From positions 62,001 to 126,000 of the forward strand of contig NZ_JAMTCP010000002.1 in NCBI RefSeq assembly GCF_024171885.1: a stretch of 64,000 nucleotides of DNA. The letters run 5' to 3'. The translations under genes and the position numbers were made by a program. This document shows positions 50,848-58,841 of the stretch, one piece after another (position 1 is the first letter of the stretch; each line of letters begins with the position of its first letter). The notes below the pieces were generated by a model, which was given only the letters and a program-made list of their open reading frames with translations, was not told where the DNA came from and made no database searches. The stretch is from Streptoalloteichus tenebrarius (GTDB taxonomy: Bacteria > Actinomycetota > Actinomycetes > Mycobacteriales > Pseudonocardiaceae).

Positions 50848-52263
50848 GTGCGCAGCCGGCTGCTCGCGATCGTGCTGACCCTCCTGGCGTTGGTGCTGGT
50901 CGGTCTGGGGGTGCCGTTGGCGGGCAGCATCGCCGGCGCCACCCAGCAGGAACTGTTCCTCGACCGTCAGGGGGACACGCTGCGGTTCGCGGCGATCGCG
51001 CAACAGCCCCTGGTCGAGGACCGTCCCGAGGTCGTCGCGGGGTTGCGCGCCGAGCTCGAACGCTACGAGCAGCTCTACGGCGTCGCGGCGGCCGTGGTGG
51101 ACGCCGACCGGAAGGTGCTGGTGGCGTCGGGGGAGGGCTTCGACCCGGAGCGGGAGGAACTGCGGGAGCGGATCGACGTGGCGCTGGCCGGGCGGCCCTC
51201 CGAGCCCTACGGGCTGTTCCTCCCGTGGGACGACGGACCCCTGGTGGTGGCCGAGCCGATCGTGGTCGGCAGCCGGCCCAGCGGCGCGGCGGTCACGGTC
51301 TCCCCGACGGGTCCGCTCCGGCAGCGGATCCTGGTGACCTGGCTGGTGCTGCTGGCCGCGGGCCTGCTCGTCCTGGCGGTGGCCGCCGTGTCGTTCGCCG
51401 TGCCGGTGGTGCGCTGGCTGTTGCGTCCCGTGCAGCGGTTGGACGCGGCGACGCACCGGGTCGCGGCGAGCGTGGCCAGGGGGCGTCCGGCCGAGCCCGT
51501 GGGGGCCTCATCGGGGCCGGTCGAGCTGCGCCGGCTCACCAGGGCGTTCGACCGGATGGCGGCCTCGGTCGCCGACGCGATGGCCGCGCAGCGCGCGTTC
51601 GTCGCCGACGCCTCCCACCAGCTCCGCAACCCGCTCACGGCGTTGCGCCTGCGGCTGCACAACCTGGACGGGCACGTCGACGCCGAGGCGGAGCCCCACT
51701 ACGTGGGCGCGACCGAGGAGGTCGAGCGGCTGGCCACCGTGCTGGACGACCTGCTCGCGCTCGCCAGGGCCGAGGCGGCCGGCAGGGACGTCGAGCCGGT
51801 CGACGTGGACGCGGTGGTCGCCGACCGGCTGGAGTCGTGGCAGACCCTGGCCGAGGTCCGCGGGGTCCGCTTCCGCAGGGACGGGGAGCGGGACCTGGTC
51901 GTGGTCGCGGCCGCCGGGGTGCTGGACACCGTGCTGGACGCGGTCCTGGACAACGCCGTCAAGTTCACCCGCGAGGACAGTGAGATCGTCATCTCGACGC
52001 GACGGGTGGCGGGCGGGGTGGAGCTGGCGGTCCGGGACCACGGCCCCGGGCTGACCCCGGACGAGCTGGCCAGGGCCACGGACCGGTTCTGGCGGTCGCC
52101 GGCGCACCAGAACGTGCCGGGCTCGGGGCTCGGCCTGGCGATCGTGCGGACGCTGGTGGAGCGCGCGGGCGGAGCGCTGCGCCTGGAGCTGCCGGGGCCG
52201 GACGATCCGGACGGGTCCGATGGCCTGCGGGTCGTGCTCCGCCTGCCCGAGCGTGCCGACTGA
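50848..52263 (+). CDS. Membrane sensor histidine kinase
   Basis: Sensor kinase of 471 residues with an N-terminal helix (LLAIVLTLLALVLVGLGV), an extracytoplasmic domain of about 115 residues, a second helix (WLVLLAAGLLVLAVAAVSF), HAMP (RRLTRAFDRMAASVADAM), the phospho-acceptor box FVADASHQLRNPLTALRLRL and the ATPase domain with VLDNAVKFT (N box), RDHGPGLTPDEL and GSGLGLAIVRTLVERAGG. GTG at 50848 follows GGGGGAGG. Partner of the regulator at 50170. Confidence 0.9.
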   Translation: MRSRLLAIVLTLLALVLVGLGVPLAGSIAGATQQELFLDRQGDTLRFAAIAQQPLVEDRPEVVAGLRAELERYEQLYGVAAAVVDADRKVLVASGEGFDPEREELRERIDVALAGRPSEPYGLFLPWDDGPLVVAEPIVVGSRPSGAAVTVSPTGPLRQRILVTWLVLLAAGLLVLAVAAVSFAVPVVRWLLRPVQRLDAATHRVAASVARGRPAEPVGASSGPVELRRLTRAFDRMAASVADAMAAQRAFVADASHQLRNPLTALRLRLHNLDGHVDAEAEPHYVGATEEVERLATVLDDLLALARAEAAGRDVEPVDVDAVVADRLESWQTLAEVRGVRFRRDGERDLVVVAAAGVLDTVLDAVLDNAVKFTREDSEIVISTRRVAGGVELAVRDHGPGLTPDELARATDRFWRSPAHQNVPGSGLGLAIVRTLVERAGGALRLELPGPDDPDGSDGLRVVLRLPERAD

Positions 52264-52307
52264 TCATTTCGGCGTGGTGCGAACGAGCCAGCCCATGCCT
52301 GTCCCGG

Positions 52308-52379
52308 GGCGCTCGCGCGCGCGACACCTCTCTTGTCTTGGGGAACCCCCCACTTCCAGCGTCTCAACGTGGTCTGACA
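52308..52379 (-). repeat. TGTCAGACC/hairpin element, copy 1
   Basis: On the minus strand: TGTCAGACC (52371-52379), then GACGCT (52358-52363), then a G-run and C-run hairpin core GGGGTTCCCC (about 52340-52351), then a GCGCGCG run (about 52313-52321). Two further copies with the same order and the same 16-base offset from TGTCAG to the hexamer lie at 61111 and 61282. The remainder of the 52264-52605 gap between converging kinase genes has no gene and no obvious terminator. Confidence 0.6.
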
Positions 52380-52605
52380 GTTCTTCGGTCGGTTGGCGGG
52401 CCTGGCCGAGAGATGCACGCCATCGTGTGATGGCTGAGGTCGGTCGGAATGCTTGCTGGGCAAGAGAACCAGGGGAAGCGCAGGCGTCAGTGTCCAACCG
52501 GCGTCCACAATGGACAGGGCGGGTGTGTCAAGGCCCGGTGTCGTCGGTCTCGTCTCGCACCGCCCGTCGATGTCCTGACAACGGAACACAGAACACGGTG
52601 GCGCG

Positions 52606-53961
52606 TCAGGGAAAACGGAGTCGGACGACCGCCCCTCCGTCCGGGGCGTTCTCGGCGGCCACGGTGGCGTGGTGGACCTCGGCGACCTGGCGGACGATCG
52701 CCAGACCGAGTCCGGACCCCGGCAGGGACCTGGCCGACGGGGCCCGGTAGAAGCGGTCGAAGACCCTGGCCAGATCCTCGGGCGGAAACCCGGGGCCGTG
52801 GTCCCGCACCCGCAGTTCCCGCCCGGCCACCTCGACCAGCACCACCCCGCCGGCCGGGCTGAACTTCGCCGCGTTGTCGAGCAGGTTGGCCACCGCCCTG
52901 GTCAGCCGCCTCGGCACGCCGTCCACGACCGTCGGCTCCAGAGCGGTGCGGAACTCGACCGCCGGCCAGTCGCGTTGGGCGCTGGCCACGCAGTGTCGGA
53001 CGAGAAGGTCCAGCCGGAGGTCCTCCGTCGGCTCCGGCGGGGCGTCCGGGTCGTCGCCGCGCGCCAGGTCGACCAGGTCGGTCACCAGGCCGGACAACTC
53101 GGCCACCTGCGCCCGCGCCGCCGCGACGACGGCCGTCCGCTGGTCCGGTGTCAGGCGCTCGGCCCTGCCCAGCAGGTCAAGGTTGGTGCGCAGGCTCGTC
53201 AGCGGGGTGCGCAGCTCGTGGGAGGCGTCGGCGACGAGGCGGCGTTGCGCGGCGAGCGACCTCTCCCTGGCGGTCAACGCCTCCTGGAGGGCGGTGAGCA
53301 TGGTGTTGAAGCTGCGGGCCAGCCGGGCCAGCTCGTCGTCGCCGGCCAGCTCCACCCGGTGGCCCGGGTCCCGGGTCGCCGCCACCCGCTCCGCCGTGGC
53401 CGTGAAGGCGGCGACCGGCCGCAGGCCCGCGCGCGCCACCGCCCAACCGGCCAGTCCGGCGACACCCACGCCGACCAGGCCGGCGGCCAACAGGGCGACA
53501 CCGATCCGGTTCCGGCTCTCGTCGACGGTGTCGGCTCGGACCGCCACCCGCACGGCCGTACCGGGCACGAGTTGCGCCGTCACCACGCGCACGCGGTGGC
53601 CATCGAGGTCGACGTCGCTGAAGTAGGTCGCGTGCTCACCACGCGCGACCGCCCCGGCTTCGGCCGGGACGGGAAGCGTGGCGGAACCGTCGCCCACGAC
53701 CCGCCCGTCCTCGCCGACCTTCTGGACGCAGGCGGGCGCGGCCAGGAACTGGCAGGGGCCGGACGGGCTCCACGCCCCCGGCTGGTTGGCCTCCAACCGG
53801 CGCAGGCGGGTCACCTCCCGGTTCAGACCCCGGTCGATCTCCTGGTTCAGCTCGTGCGCGACCAGCGCGTAGGCGACGGCCGCGAGCGCGGCCACCGCCA
53901 CCGCGACGGCCGCCGAAGCCGCCAGGGCGATCCGCGCCCGCACCGACCGGCGACGGCTCAC
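52606..53961 (-). CDS. Sensor histidine kinase, MprB-like
   Basis: Sensor kinase of 451 residues: helix (IALAASAAVAVAVAALAAVA), extracytoplasmic domain of about 130 residues with two cysteines (PCQFLAAPACVQ), helix (VALLAAGLVGVGVAGLAG), HAMP, phospho-acceptor RRLVADASHELRTPLTSLRT, N box LLDNAAKFS and GSGLGLAIVRQVAEVHHA. The arrangement is that of the envelope-stress kinase MprB of mycobacteria. The GTG at 53961 overlaps the regulator stop (GTGA), so the pair is translationally coupled. Confidence 0.88.
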   Translation of the reverse strand: MSRRRSVRARIALAASAAVAVAVAALAAVAYALVAHELNQEIDRGLNREVTRLRRLEANQPGAWSPSGPCQFLAAPACVQKVGEDGRVVGDGSATLPVPAEAGAVARGEHATYFSDVDLDGHRVRVVTAQLVPGTAVRVAVRADTVDESRNRIGVALLAAGLVGVGVAGLAGWAVARAGLRPVAAFTATAERVAATRDPGHRVELAGDDELARLARSFNTMLTALQEALTARERSLAAQRRLVADASHELRTPLTSLRTNLDLLGRAERLTPDQRTAVVAAARAQVAELSGLVTDLVDLARGDDPDAPPEPTEDLRLDLLVRHCVASAQRDWPAVEFRTALEPTVVDGVPRRLTRAVANLLDNAAKFSPAGGVVLVEVAGRELRVRDHGPGFPPEDLARVFDRFYRAPSARSLPGSGLGLAIVRQVAEVHHATVAAENAPDGGAVVRLRFP

Positions 53962-54629
53962 GGCGCGCCCAGCCGGTAGCCCACGCCCCGCACCGTGTGG
54001 ATCAGGCGCGGCTCGCCGCCCGCCTCCAGCTTGCGCCGCAGATAGCGGACGTAGACCTCCAGAGAGTTGGAGCCGGGGCCGAAGTCCCTGCCCCACACCC
54101 GCTCGATGATCACCTCGCGTGGCAGGGCGTGGTTGGCGTTGCGCAGCAACACCTCCAGCAACGCGAACTCCGTGCGGCTGAACTCGATCACCCGGTCGCC
54201 CCGGCGCGCGGTGCGCGCGGCCGGGTCGACCACGAGGTCGGCGTGCCGCAGCACGGCGGGGTCGTCCGGGTAGGCGCGGCGCAGCAGCGCCCGCACCCTG
54301 GCCAGCAGCTCGTCGAGGTCGAACGGCTTGACCAGGTAGTCGTCCGCCCCCGCGTCCAGTCCGTCCACCCGGTCGCCCACGGCGTCGCGCGCGGTGAGCA
54401 TGAGGATCGGCGTGCGGTCACCGGTGGACCGCAGCCGCCGGCAGGCGTCCAGGCCGTCCAGGTACGGCATCGCCACGTCGAGGACGACCGCGTCCGGCCG
54501 CCACGCGTCGATCTCGACCAGGGCCCTGGCGCCGTCGCCGACGGCGCGGACCACGTAGCCCTCGCTCTCCAGCGCCAGGCCCACCGCGTCCCGCACCGCC
54601 GGCTCGTCGTCCACCACCAGCACGCGCAT
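53958..54629 (-). CDS. OmpR-family response regulator, MprA-like
   Basis: Response regulator of 223 residues: receiver with VLVVDDEPAVRDAV, phospho-acceptor Asp51 in AVVLDVAMPYLDGL, and DYLVKPFDLDELLARV; output domain RTEFALLEVLLRNANHALPR then GSNSLEVYVRYLRRKLEAGG and RGVGYRLG. This matches the MprA group, which responds to envelope stress. It is divergent from a lipoprotein glycosidase gene; the 69-base shared promoter region holds a direct repeat of TCTCATC with an 11-base period, the typical layout of an OmpR-family binding site. Confidence 0.88.
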   Translation of the reverse strand: MRVLVVDDEPAVRDAVGLALESEGYVVRAVGDGARALVEIDAWRPDAVVLDVAMPYLDGLDACRRLRSTGDRTPILMLTARDAVGDRVDGLDAGADDYLVKPFDLDELLARVRALLRRAYPDDPAVLRHADLVVDPAARTARRGDRVIEFSRTEFALLEVLLRNANHALPREVIIERVWGRDFGPGSNSLEVYVRYLRRKLEAGGEPRLIHTVRGVGYRLGAP

Positions 54630-54658
54630 GACCAGGGCGATGCTACCGACCGGCCGGT

Positions 54659-54676
54659 TCTCATCGGACTCTCATC
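54659..54676. promoter_or_regulatory. Direct repeat TCTCATC-N4-TCTCATC
   Basis: Two identical heptamers (54659-54665 and 54670-54676), period 11, in the short divergent region between the MprA-like regulator and the glycosidase. OmpR-family regulators bind tandem repeats with this spacing, so it is a candidate target of the adjacent regulator. Confidence 0.55.
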
Positions 54677-54698
54677 TTCCTCGCCCAGGGTGGCCGCC

Positions 54699-56702
54699 AT
54701 GGCACGTGGAGCACGACCGACGAGAACCAGGGCGAGGACGAGGCGACGGCACACCGCCTCCGGGGTCCTGGCCTGCCTCGCCGTGGCCGGCACGCTCGTG
54801 ACCGGGTGCGGCGGTCAGGCCGGGGCAACCGCCGGGGTCCGGGTGACCGGGGACGACGTGGTGGTCCCCGTGGACGGCGGGGAGGCCGTGGTGCGCCTGC
54901 GGTCGCTCGCCGTGAGCGCCAGGGCGCGGGACGGCCAGGAGCTGACGCTGTCCGGGCCGGCAGCGGCAGACCTGGGCCGGGTGGACGGGGTGAGCCGGGA
55001 GAACGGCGCGGTGCGCTGGACCTACCCGGACCGCGGGCTCTCGGTCACGGCCGCGGCCGAGGACGGCCGACTCGCCGTGACCGTGCGCTCCAGCCGCGAC
55101 GGCTCGCTCGTGTGGCCGGTCACCGGCACCGACCCGGCGACGACGTCCGTGGCGTTCCCACGCGGCGAGGGACTGTCGGTGCCCGTCGCCGACCCGTTCT
55201 GGAACTCCCCCGAGGCCCGCCTCTCCGGCGCAGAATTCGATCTCGTCGGCGGTCTGACCATGCCCTTCTGGGGGCACACCATCGGCGGTCGGGGCGTCAG
55301 CTACATCGCGCCGACCGACATCGACACCAAGCTCCGGTTCGTCTCCGACGGCGGACGGCTGCGCACCGAGGCGAGTCACGTGTTCGCCGAACGCGCGAAC
55401 ACCCGGGACTACACGGTCACGTTCGCTCTCACCGAGGCCACTCCGGTCGCGGCGGCCGAGGACTACCGGAAGTGGCTGGTCTCCCACAACGGTCTCTCCC
55501 GACTCCGGGACAAGATCGAGCGCAACCCCGAGGTGGGCAGGCTCGTCGGCGCGTTCCACGCCTACGTGTGGGGCCAGGCGCGGACACCCGAGGGCATCCG
55601 CAAGCTCCGCGAGACCGGCGTGGACCGGATGTGGATCGGCTACGACGCGGACGCGGCGGGCATGGGCGCCGAGGCGGTCCGCGCGGCCAGGGACGCCGGC
55701 TACCTCGTCGGCCCCTACGACTCCTGGGCCAACGCCCAGGACCCGGCGACGGCCGACACCAGGGCCTCGGTCTGGCCGGGGTCCCTGTGGAAGGACGGAT
55801 GCGTCAGGGACGCGGCCGGGAAGATCGTCGCCGGGTTCCACGACCGGGGCTGCTACCTCAGCTCCCAGGCGTTGGCCCAGGCAGAACCCGCCGCGCACGT
55901 GCTCGCCGACCGCGTGAAGGCCATGACCGCCGCCGGGGCGAACAGTTACTTCCTCGACGTCGACGCCGCGGGAGAACTGTTCGACGACCACGACGGCGCG
56001 CACCCGATGAACCGCGCGCAGGACCGGCGGAACCGCCTCGACCGCATGCGGTGGCTGAGCGAGGACCGCAAGCTCGTCCTCGGCTCCGAGAGCGCGGGCG
56101 GCTGGGCCAACCCCGTCCTGGCCTTCAGCCACGGATCGGCCACCCCCGTCAACGACGGGCTGTGGCCGGCCGAGCGGAACCGTGAGGAGTGGGGCCGCTA
56201 CTACCCGCAGGAACGGCCCGGGTTCTTCTTCAAGCCGACCTCGCTGCCGGCCCCGGTCGCGAAGGCGATGTTCGACCCGGTCTACCGCGTCCCGCTCTAC
56301 CAGACGGTCCTGCACGACTCGGTGATCAGCCTCGACCGGTGGGAGCTGCCCTACTACAAGCTTCCCGAACTCACGACCACCAGGGCGCTGCTGGCGATGC
56401 TCCACAACACGCCGCTCAACTTCGTCCTGGACGGCAAGGAGATCGACGCGCACGGTCGGCGGATCGCCGCGCTCCAGAGGTTCTTCGCCCCGCTGCACAA
56501 CGCCGCGGCCACCGAACCGATGACCGGGTTCCGCTGGGTGACCAGTGACCACCTCGTCCAGCAGACGACCTTCGGCGACGGGGTGCTGACGGTCACCGCC
56601 AACTTCGGGAGCCAGACCGTCGGAGACCTGCCCGGCGGCTGCGTCGAGGCGACGCTCCGGGGTGACCACGCGCCGAGGCGACTGTGCCCGGGCTCGCTGT
56701 GA
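54699..56702 (+). CDS. Lipoprotein glycoside hydrolase-like protein
   Basis: Exported protein of 667 residues with an Arg-rich start, membrane segment and lipobox LVTGC (Cys37). An N-terminal beta domain (WTYPDRGLSVTAAAEDGRLA, FWGHTIGGRGVSYIAPTDID) precedes a TIM-barrel-like region: RLVGAFHAYVWGQARTPEGI, GVDRMWIGYDADAAGMGAEA, AGANSYFLDVDAAGELFDDH, then LVLGSESAGGWANPVLAFSH. These resemble a poorly studied glycoside hydrolase group related to endo-alpha-N-acetylgalactosaminidase barrels; Asp in FLDVDAAGE and Glu in GSESAGG are candidate catalytic residues. Substrate unknown. Possibly controlled by the adjacent MprAB-like system. Confidence 0.75.
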   Translation: MARGARPTRTRARTRRRHTASGVLACLAVAGTLVTGCGGQAGATAGVRVTGDDVVVPVDGGEAVVRLRSLAVSARARDGQELTLSGPAAADLGRVDGVSRENGAVRWTYPDRGLSVTAAAEDGRLAVTVRSSRDGSLVWPVTGTDPATTSVAFPRGEGLSVPVADPFWNSPEARLSGAEFDLVGGLTMPFWGHTIGGRGVSYIAPTDIDTKLRFVSDGGRLRTEASHVFAERANTRDYTVTFALTEATPVAAAEDYRKWLVSHNGLSRLRDKIERNPEVGRLVGAFHAYVWGQARTPEGIRKLRETGVDRMWIGYDADAAGMGAEAVRAARDAGYLVGPYDSWANAQDPATADTRASVWPGSLWKDGCVRDAAGKIVAGFHDRGCYLSSQALAQAEPAAHVLADRVKAMTAAGANSYFLDVDAAGELFDDHDGAHPMNRAQDRRNRLDRMRWLSEDRKLVLGSESAGGWANPVLAFSHGSATPVNDGLWPAERNREEWGRYYPQERPGFFFKPTSLPAPVAKAMFDPVYRVPLYQTVLHDSVISLDRWELPYYKLPELTTTRALLAMLHNTPLNFVLDGKEIDAHGRRIAALQRFFAPLHNAAATEPMTGFRWVTSDHLVQQTTFGDGVLTVTANFGSQTVGDLPGGCVEATLRGDHAPRRLCPGSL

Positions 56703-56778
56703 CACCACTGTCACGGCGCTGTGACGTCGTTGTGGGTGCCGCTGCAACGCCGTTGTGAAAGCCGAGCAGGACCATCGC

Positions 56779-56845
56779 GTGAACGACCGAGTGAACAGCC
56801 GCGTGAACGGCGGTGTGAACGACGGTGTGAACGACCACCCGAACG
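56779..56845 (+). repeat. 12-bp GTGAAC repeat array
   Basis: GTGAAC occurs at 56779, 56791, 56803, 56815 and 56827, exactly 12 bases apart, with CCGAAC at 56839 and GTGAAA two periods earlier at 56755. It ends 20 bases before the start codon of the next gene. The array is in frame with that gene and would read VNDR VNSR VNGG VNDG VNDH if translated. Confidence 0.75.
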
Positions 56846-56865
56846 ACAGCAAGGAGATCAGCGGA

Positions 56866-57846
56866 GTGCTCGACACACAACCTCTCCGACCTGTCCGGGA
56901 AGAACACGCCACCAGGGCGTGGCGGCCGGGGCGTCATCGGCGCCCCGGCCCCCGCCGGCGGCGAGACGTGCTCATCGCGGTGGCCGCCGTGGCGCTGGCC
57001 CTGGTCCTCGCCGGCCACCGCCTGGTCCCGGACGTCGCCGGCGTCGGCACCGTGCTGGACAGCGGCCTGCCCTGGCTCGGCGCGCTGGTCCCGGTGCTCG
57101 CGCTCGTGGCGTTGGTCGGGCGGGCGCGGCGGAGCCTCCTCGCGCTCACCGCGCCGGCCCTGGTGTGGGTGTTGATGTTCGGCTCCGCGTTCGCGCCCGG
57201 CGGCGCCCCACCCGGCCCCGCGGACCTGACCGTGGTCACCCAGAACCTCTACGCCCGCAACCCGGACCCCGGGCGCACCCTCGCCGAACTGGCCGCCACC
57301 GGGGCGGACCTCGTGGCGGTGCAGGAGATGGCGAACCGGTCCGCCGCCGAGGTCCTCGACGAGGCGTACCCGCACCACGTCGTGGTCGGCACCGTCGGGC
57401 TGTGGAGCCGCCACCCCATCCGGGACCACGCTCCGCTCGACCTCGGGCTCGGGTGGCCCCGCGCCCTGCGCGCCCGCGTCGCCACGCCGCGCGGCGAGGT
57501 CGTCGTCCTCGTCGCGCACCTGGGCTCGGCCCGCCCCGGGGCCACCGCCGACCGCGACCGCAGCCTCGCCCACCTCACCGAGGCCGTCGCCCGGGAGGAC
57601 CAGCGCGTCCTCGTGCTCGGCGACCTCAACACCGCCAGCACCGACCGTAGGATGGCCGACCTCACCGACACCCTGCGCGACGCGCAGCGCGAGGCCGGCG
57701 TCGGACTCGGCTTCACCTGGCCCGCCACGTTCCCCGTGACCCGCCCCGACCACGTGCTCTTCCGCGGCCTCACCGCCGTCGACGCCGCCGTGGTCCGCAC
57801 CAGCGGCAGCGACCACCGCGCCGCCACGGCCCGGCTCCGACTGTGA
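56866..57846 (+). CDS. Endonuclease/exonuclease/phosphatase-family membrane protein
   Basis: Protein of 326 residues with two or three N-terminal helices (DVLIAVAAVALALVLAGHRL, LGALVPVLALVALVGRA, LLALTAPALVWVLMFGSA) and an extracytoplasmic EEP domain: DLTVVTQNLYARNPD, GADLVAVQEMANRSAAEVLD, VVLVAHLGSARPG, RVLVLGDLNTASTDRRMADL and the closing RTSGSDHRAATARL with the catalytic His. These hold the expected Asn, Glu, Asp-x-Asn and Asp-His residues. Substrates may be phospholipid head groups, sugar phosphates or nucleic acid. GTG at 56866 has AAGGAG nine bases upstream; an in-frame extension across the GTGAAC repeats to 56755 is possible. Confidence 0.8.
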   Translation: MLDTQPLRPVREEHATRAWRPGRHRRPGPRRRRDVLIAVAAVALALVLAGHRLVPDVAGVGTVLDSGLPWLGALVPVLALVALVGRARRSLLALTAPALVWVLMFGSAFAPGGAPPGPADLTVVTQNLYARNPDPGRTLAELAATGADLVAVQEMANRSAAEVLDEAYPHHVVVGTVGLWSRHPIRDHAPLDLGLGWPRALRARVATPRGEVVVLVAHLGSARPGATADRDRSLAHLTEAVAREDQRVLVLGDLNTASTDRRMADLTDTLRDAQREAGVGLGFTWPATFPVTRPDHVLFRGLTAVDAAVVRTSGSDHRAATARLRL

Positions 57847-57849
57847 CGT

Positions 57850-58782
57850 CTACTGCTTCTTGGCGTCCCGGTAGTAGCGTTCGGCCCCCGGGTGCAGCGG
57901 CAGGGGAGCGGTGCCGATCGCGGCCCGCACACCGATCGTCGCCGCCGCCTTGTTGGCCCTGGCCAACCCGTCCAACGCGGTGAACAAGCCCCTGGTCAAC
58001 GCCTCGGCGAGGTCGTCCGGCATGTCCGCCCGCACCAGCAGGAGGTTGCGCACCACCAGCGTCGTCACCGGGTTCCCGAGCCGGTAAGTGGAGGCCGGGA
58101 TCGTGCCCTGGTCGTACACGCGGTAGCGGCGACGCAGCGCCGCCAGCACGTGGCCGAGGTCCAGCAACTGGATCGGCGTCTCCTCCGCCAGCCGCCGCAC
58201 CCCGGCCGTCGGCAGCCCGCCCGACCAGAAGAACGCGTCCAGCCGGCCCTCCGCCATCTCCCGCACCGACTCGTCGATGCTCAACCGCTCCGTCTGGAGG
58301 TCGCGGTCCGGGTCGATGGGGGCTTCGGCGAGCAACCGACGCGCGATCATCTGCACGCCGGACCGCTCCGCGCCCATCGACACCCGCATCCCGCGCAGCT
58401 CGGACAGGTTCGTGATCTCCGGATTGCGGCGCACCACGACGTGCATGTAGTCGTCGTGCATCCGGGCCAGCGCCCGCAACGGGGAATCCGGGGTGGGCTC
58501 GGCCGCCGCGTCGACCTGGCTGAACACCACGTCCGCGCCCCCGCTGCGCAGCAACTCGATGTTGGCGACCGACCCGGCGGTCGTCCGCACCTCGGAGCGG
58601 ATGCCCAACTGGTCCGCCCACGTCCTCGCGAGCACCTGGCCCAGCGCGAAGTAGACCCCGTCGGCGCTGCCGGTGCCGATGGTCAGGCGCCGGACCGGCG
58701 GCGGCGAGCCGGTGCAGCCCGCCGCGCACAGCGGCAGGCCCGCCAACAGGGCCAGCGCGGTTCGCCGGGGGAACGGGGGCAC
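57850..58782 (-). CDS. Orphan TAXI-type solute-binding lipoprotein
   Basis: TRAP-transporter-associated binding protein of the TAXI family, 310 residues. Signal and lipobox (AAGC, Cys23) are followed by RRLTIGTGSADGVYFALGQV, the family's opening, then TTAGSVANIELLRSGGADVV and LGNPVTTLVVRNLLLVRADM. No DctM-type permease gene is in the window, so it may work with a distant permease or serve as a sensor. It starts at GTG 58782 and is divergent from miaB; the downstream end meets the converging EEP gene with only three bases between. Confidence 0.8.
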   Translation of the reverse strand: MPPFPRRTALALLAGLPLCAAGCTGSPPPVRRLTIGTGSADGVYFALGQVLARTWADQLGIRSEVRTTAGSVANIELLRSGGADVVFSQVDAAAEPTPDSPLRALARMHDDYMHVVVRRNPEITNLSELRGMRVSMGAERSGVQMIARRLLAEAPIDPDRDLQTERLSIDESVREMAEGRLDAFFWSGGLPTAGVRRLAEETPIQLLDLGHVLAALRRRYRVYDQGTIPASTYRLGNPVTTLVVRNLLLVRADMPDDLAEALTRGLFTALDGLARANKAAATIGVRAAIGTAPLPLHPGAERYYRDAKKQ

Positions 58783-58841
58783 CAGGGCATTGTGCCCGGC
58801 GCGCGCCGTACCCTGGGAGGTCGGGAAGAAGGGGTTGAGGA

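Noticed and set aside
56699-56714. GTGACA-CCAC-TGTCAC as a CRP site
   Set aside because: The TGTGA and TCAC halves are separated by eight rather than six bases and the site overlaps the glycosidase stop codon; it may only be a small hairpin.
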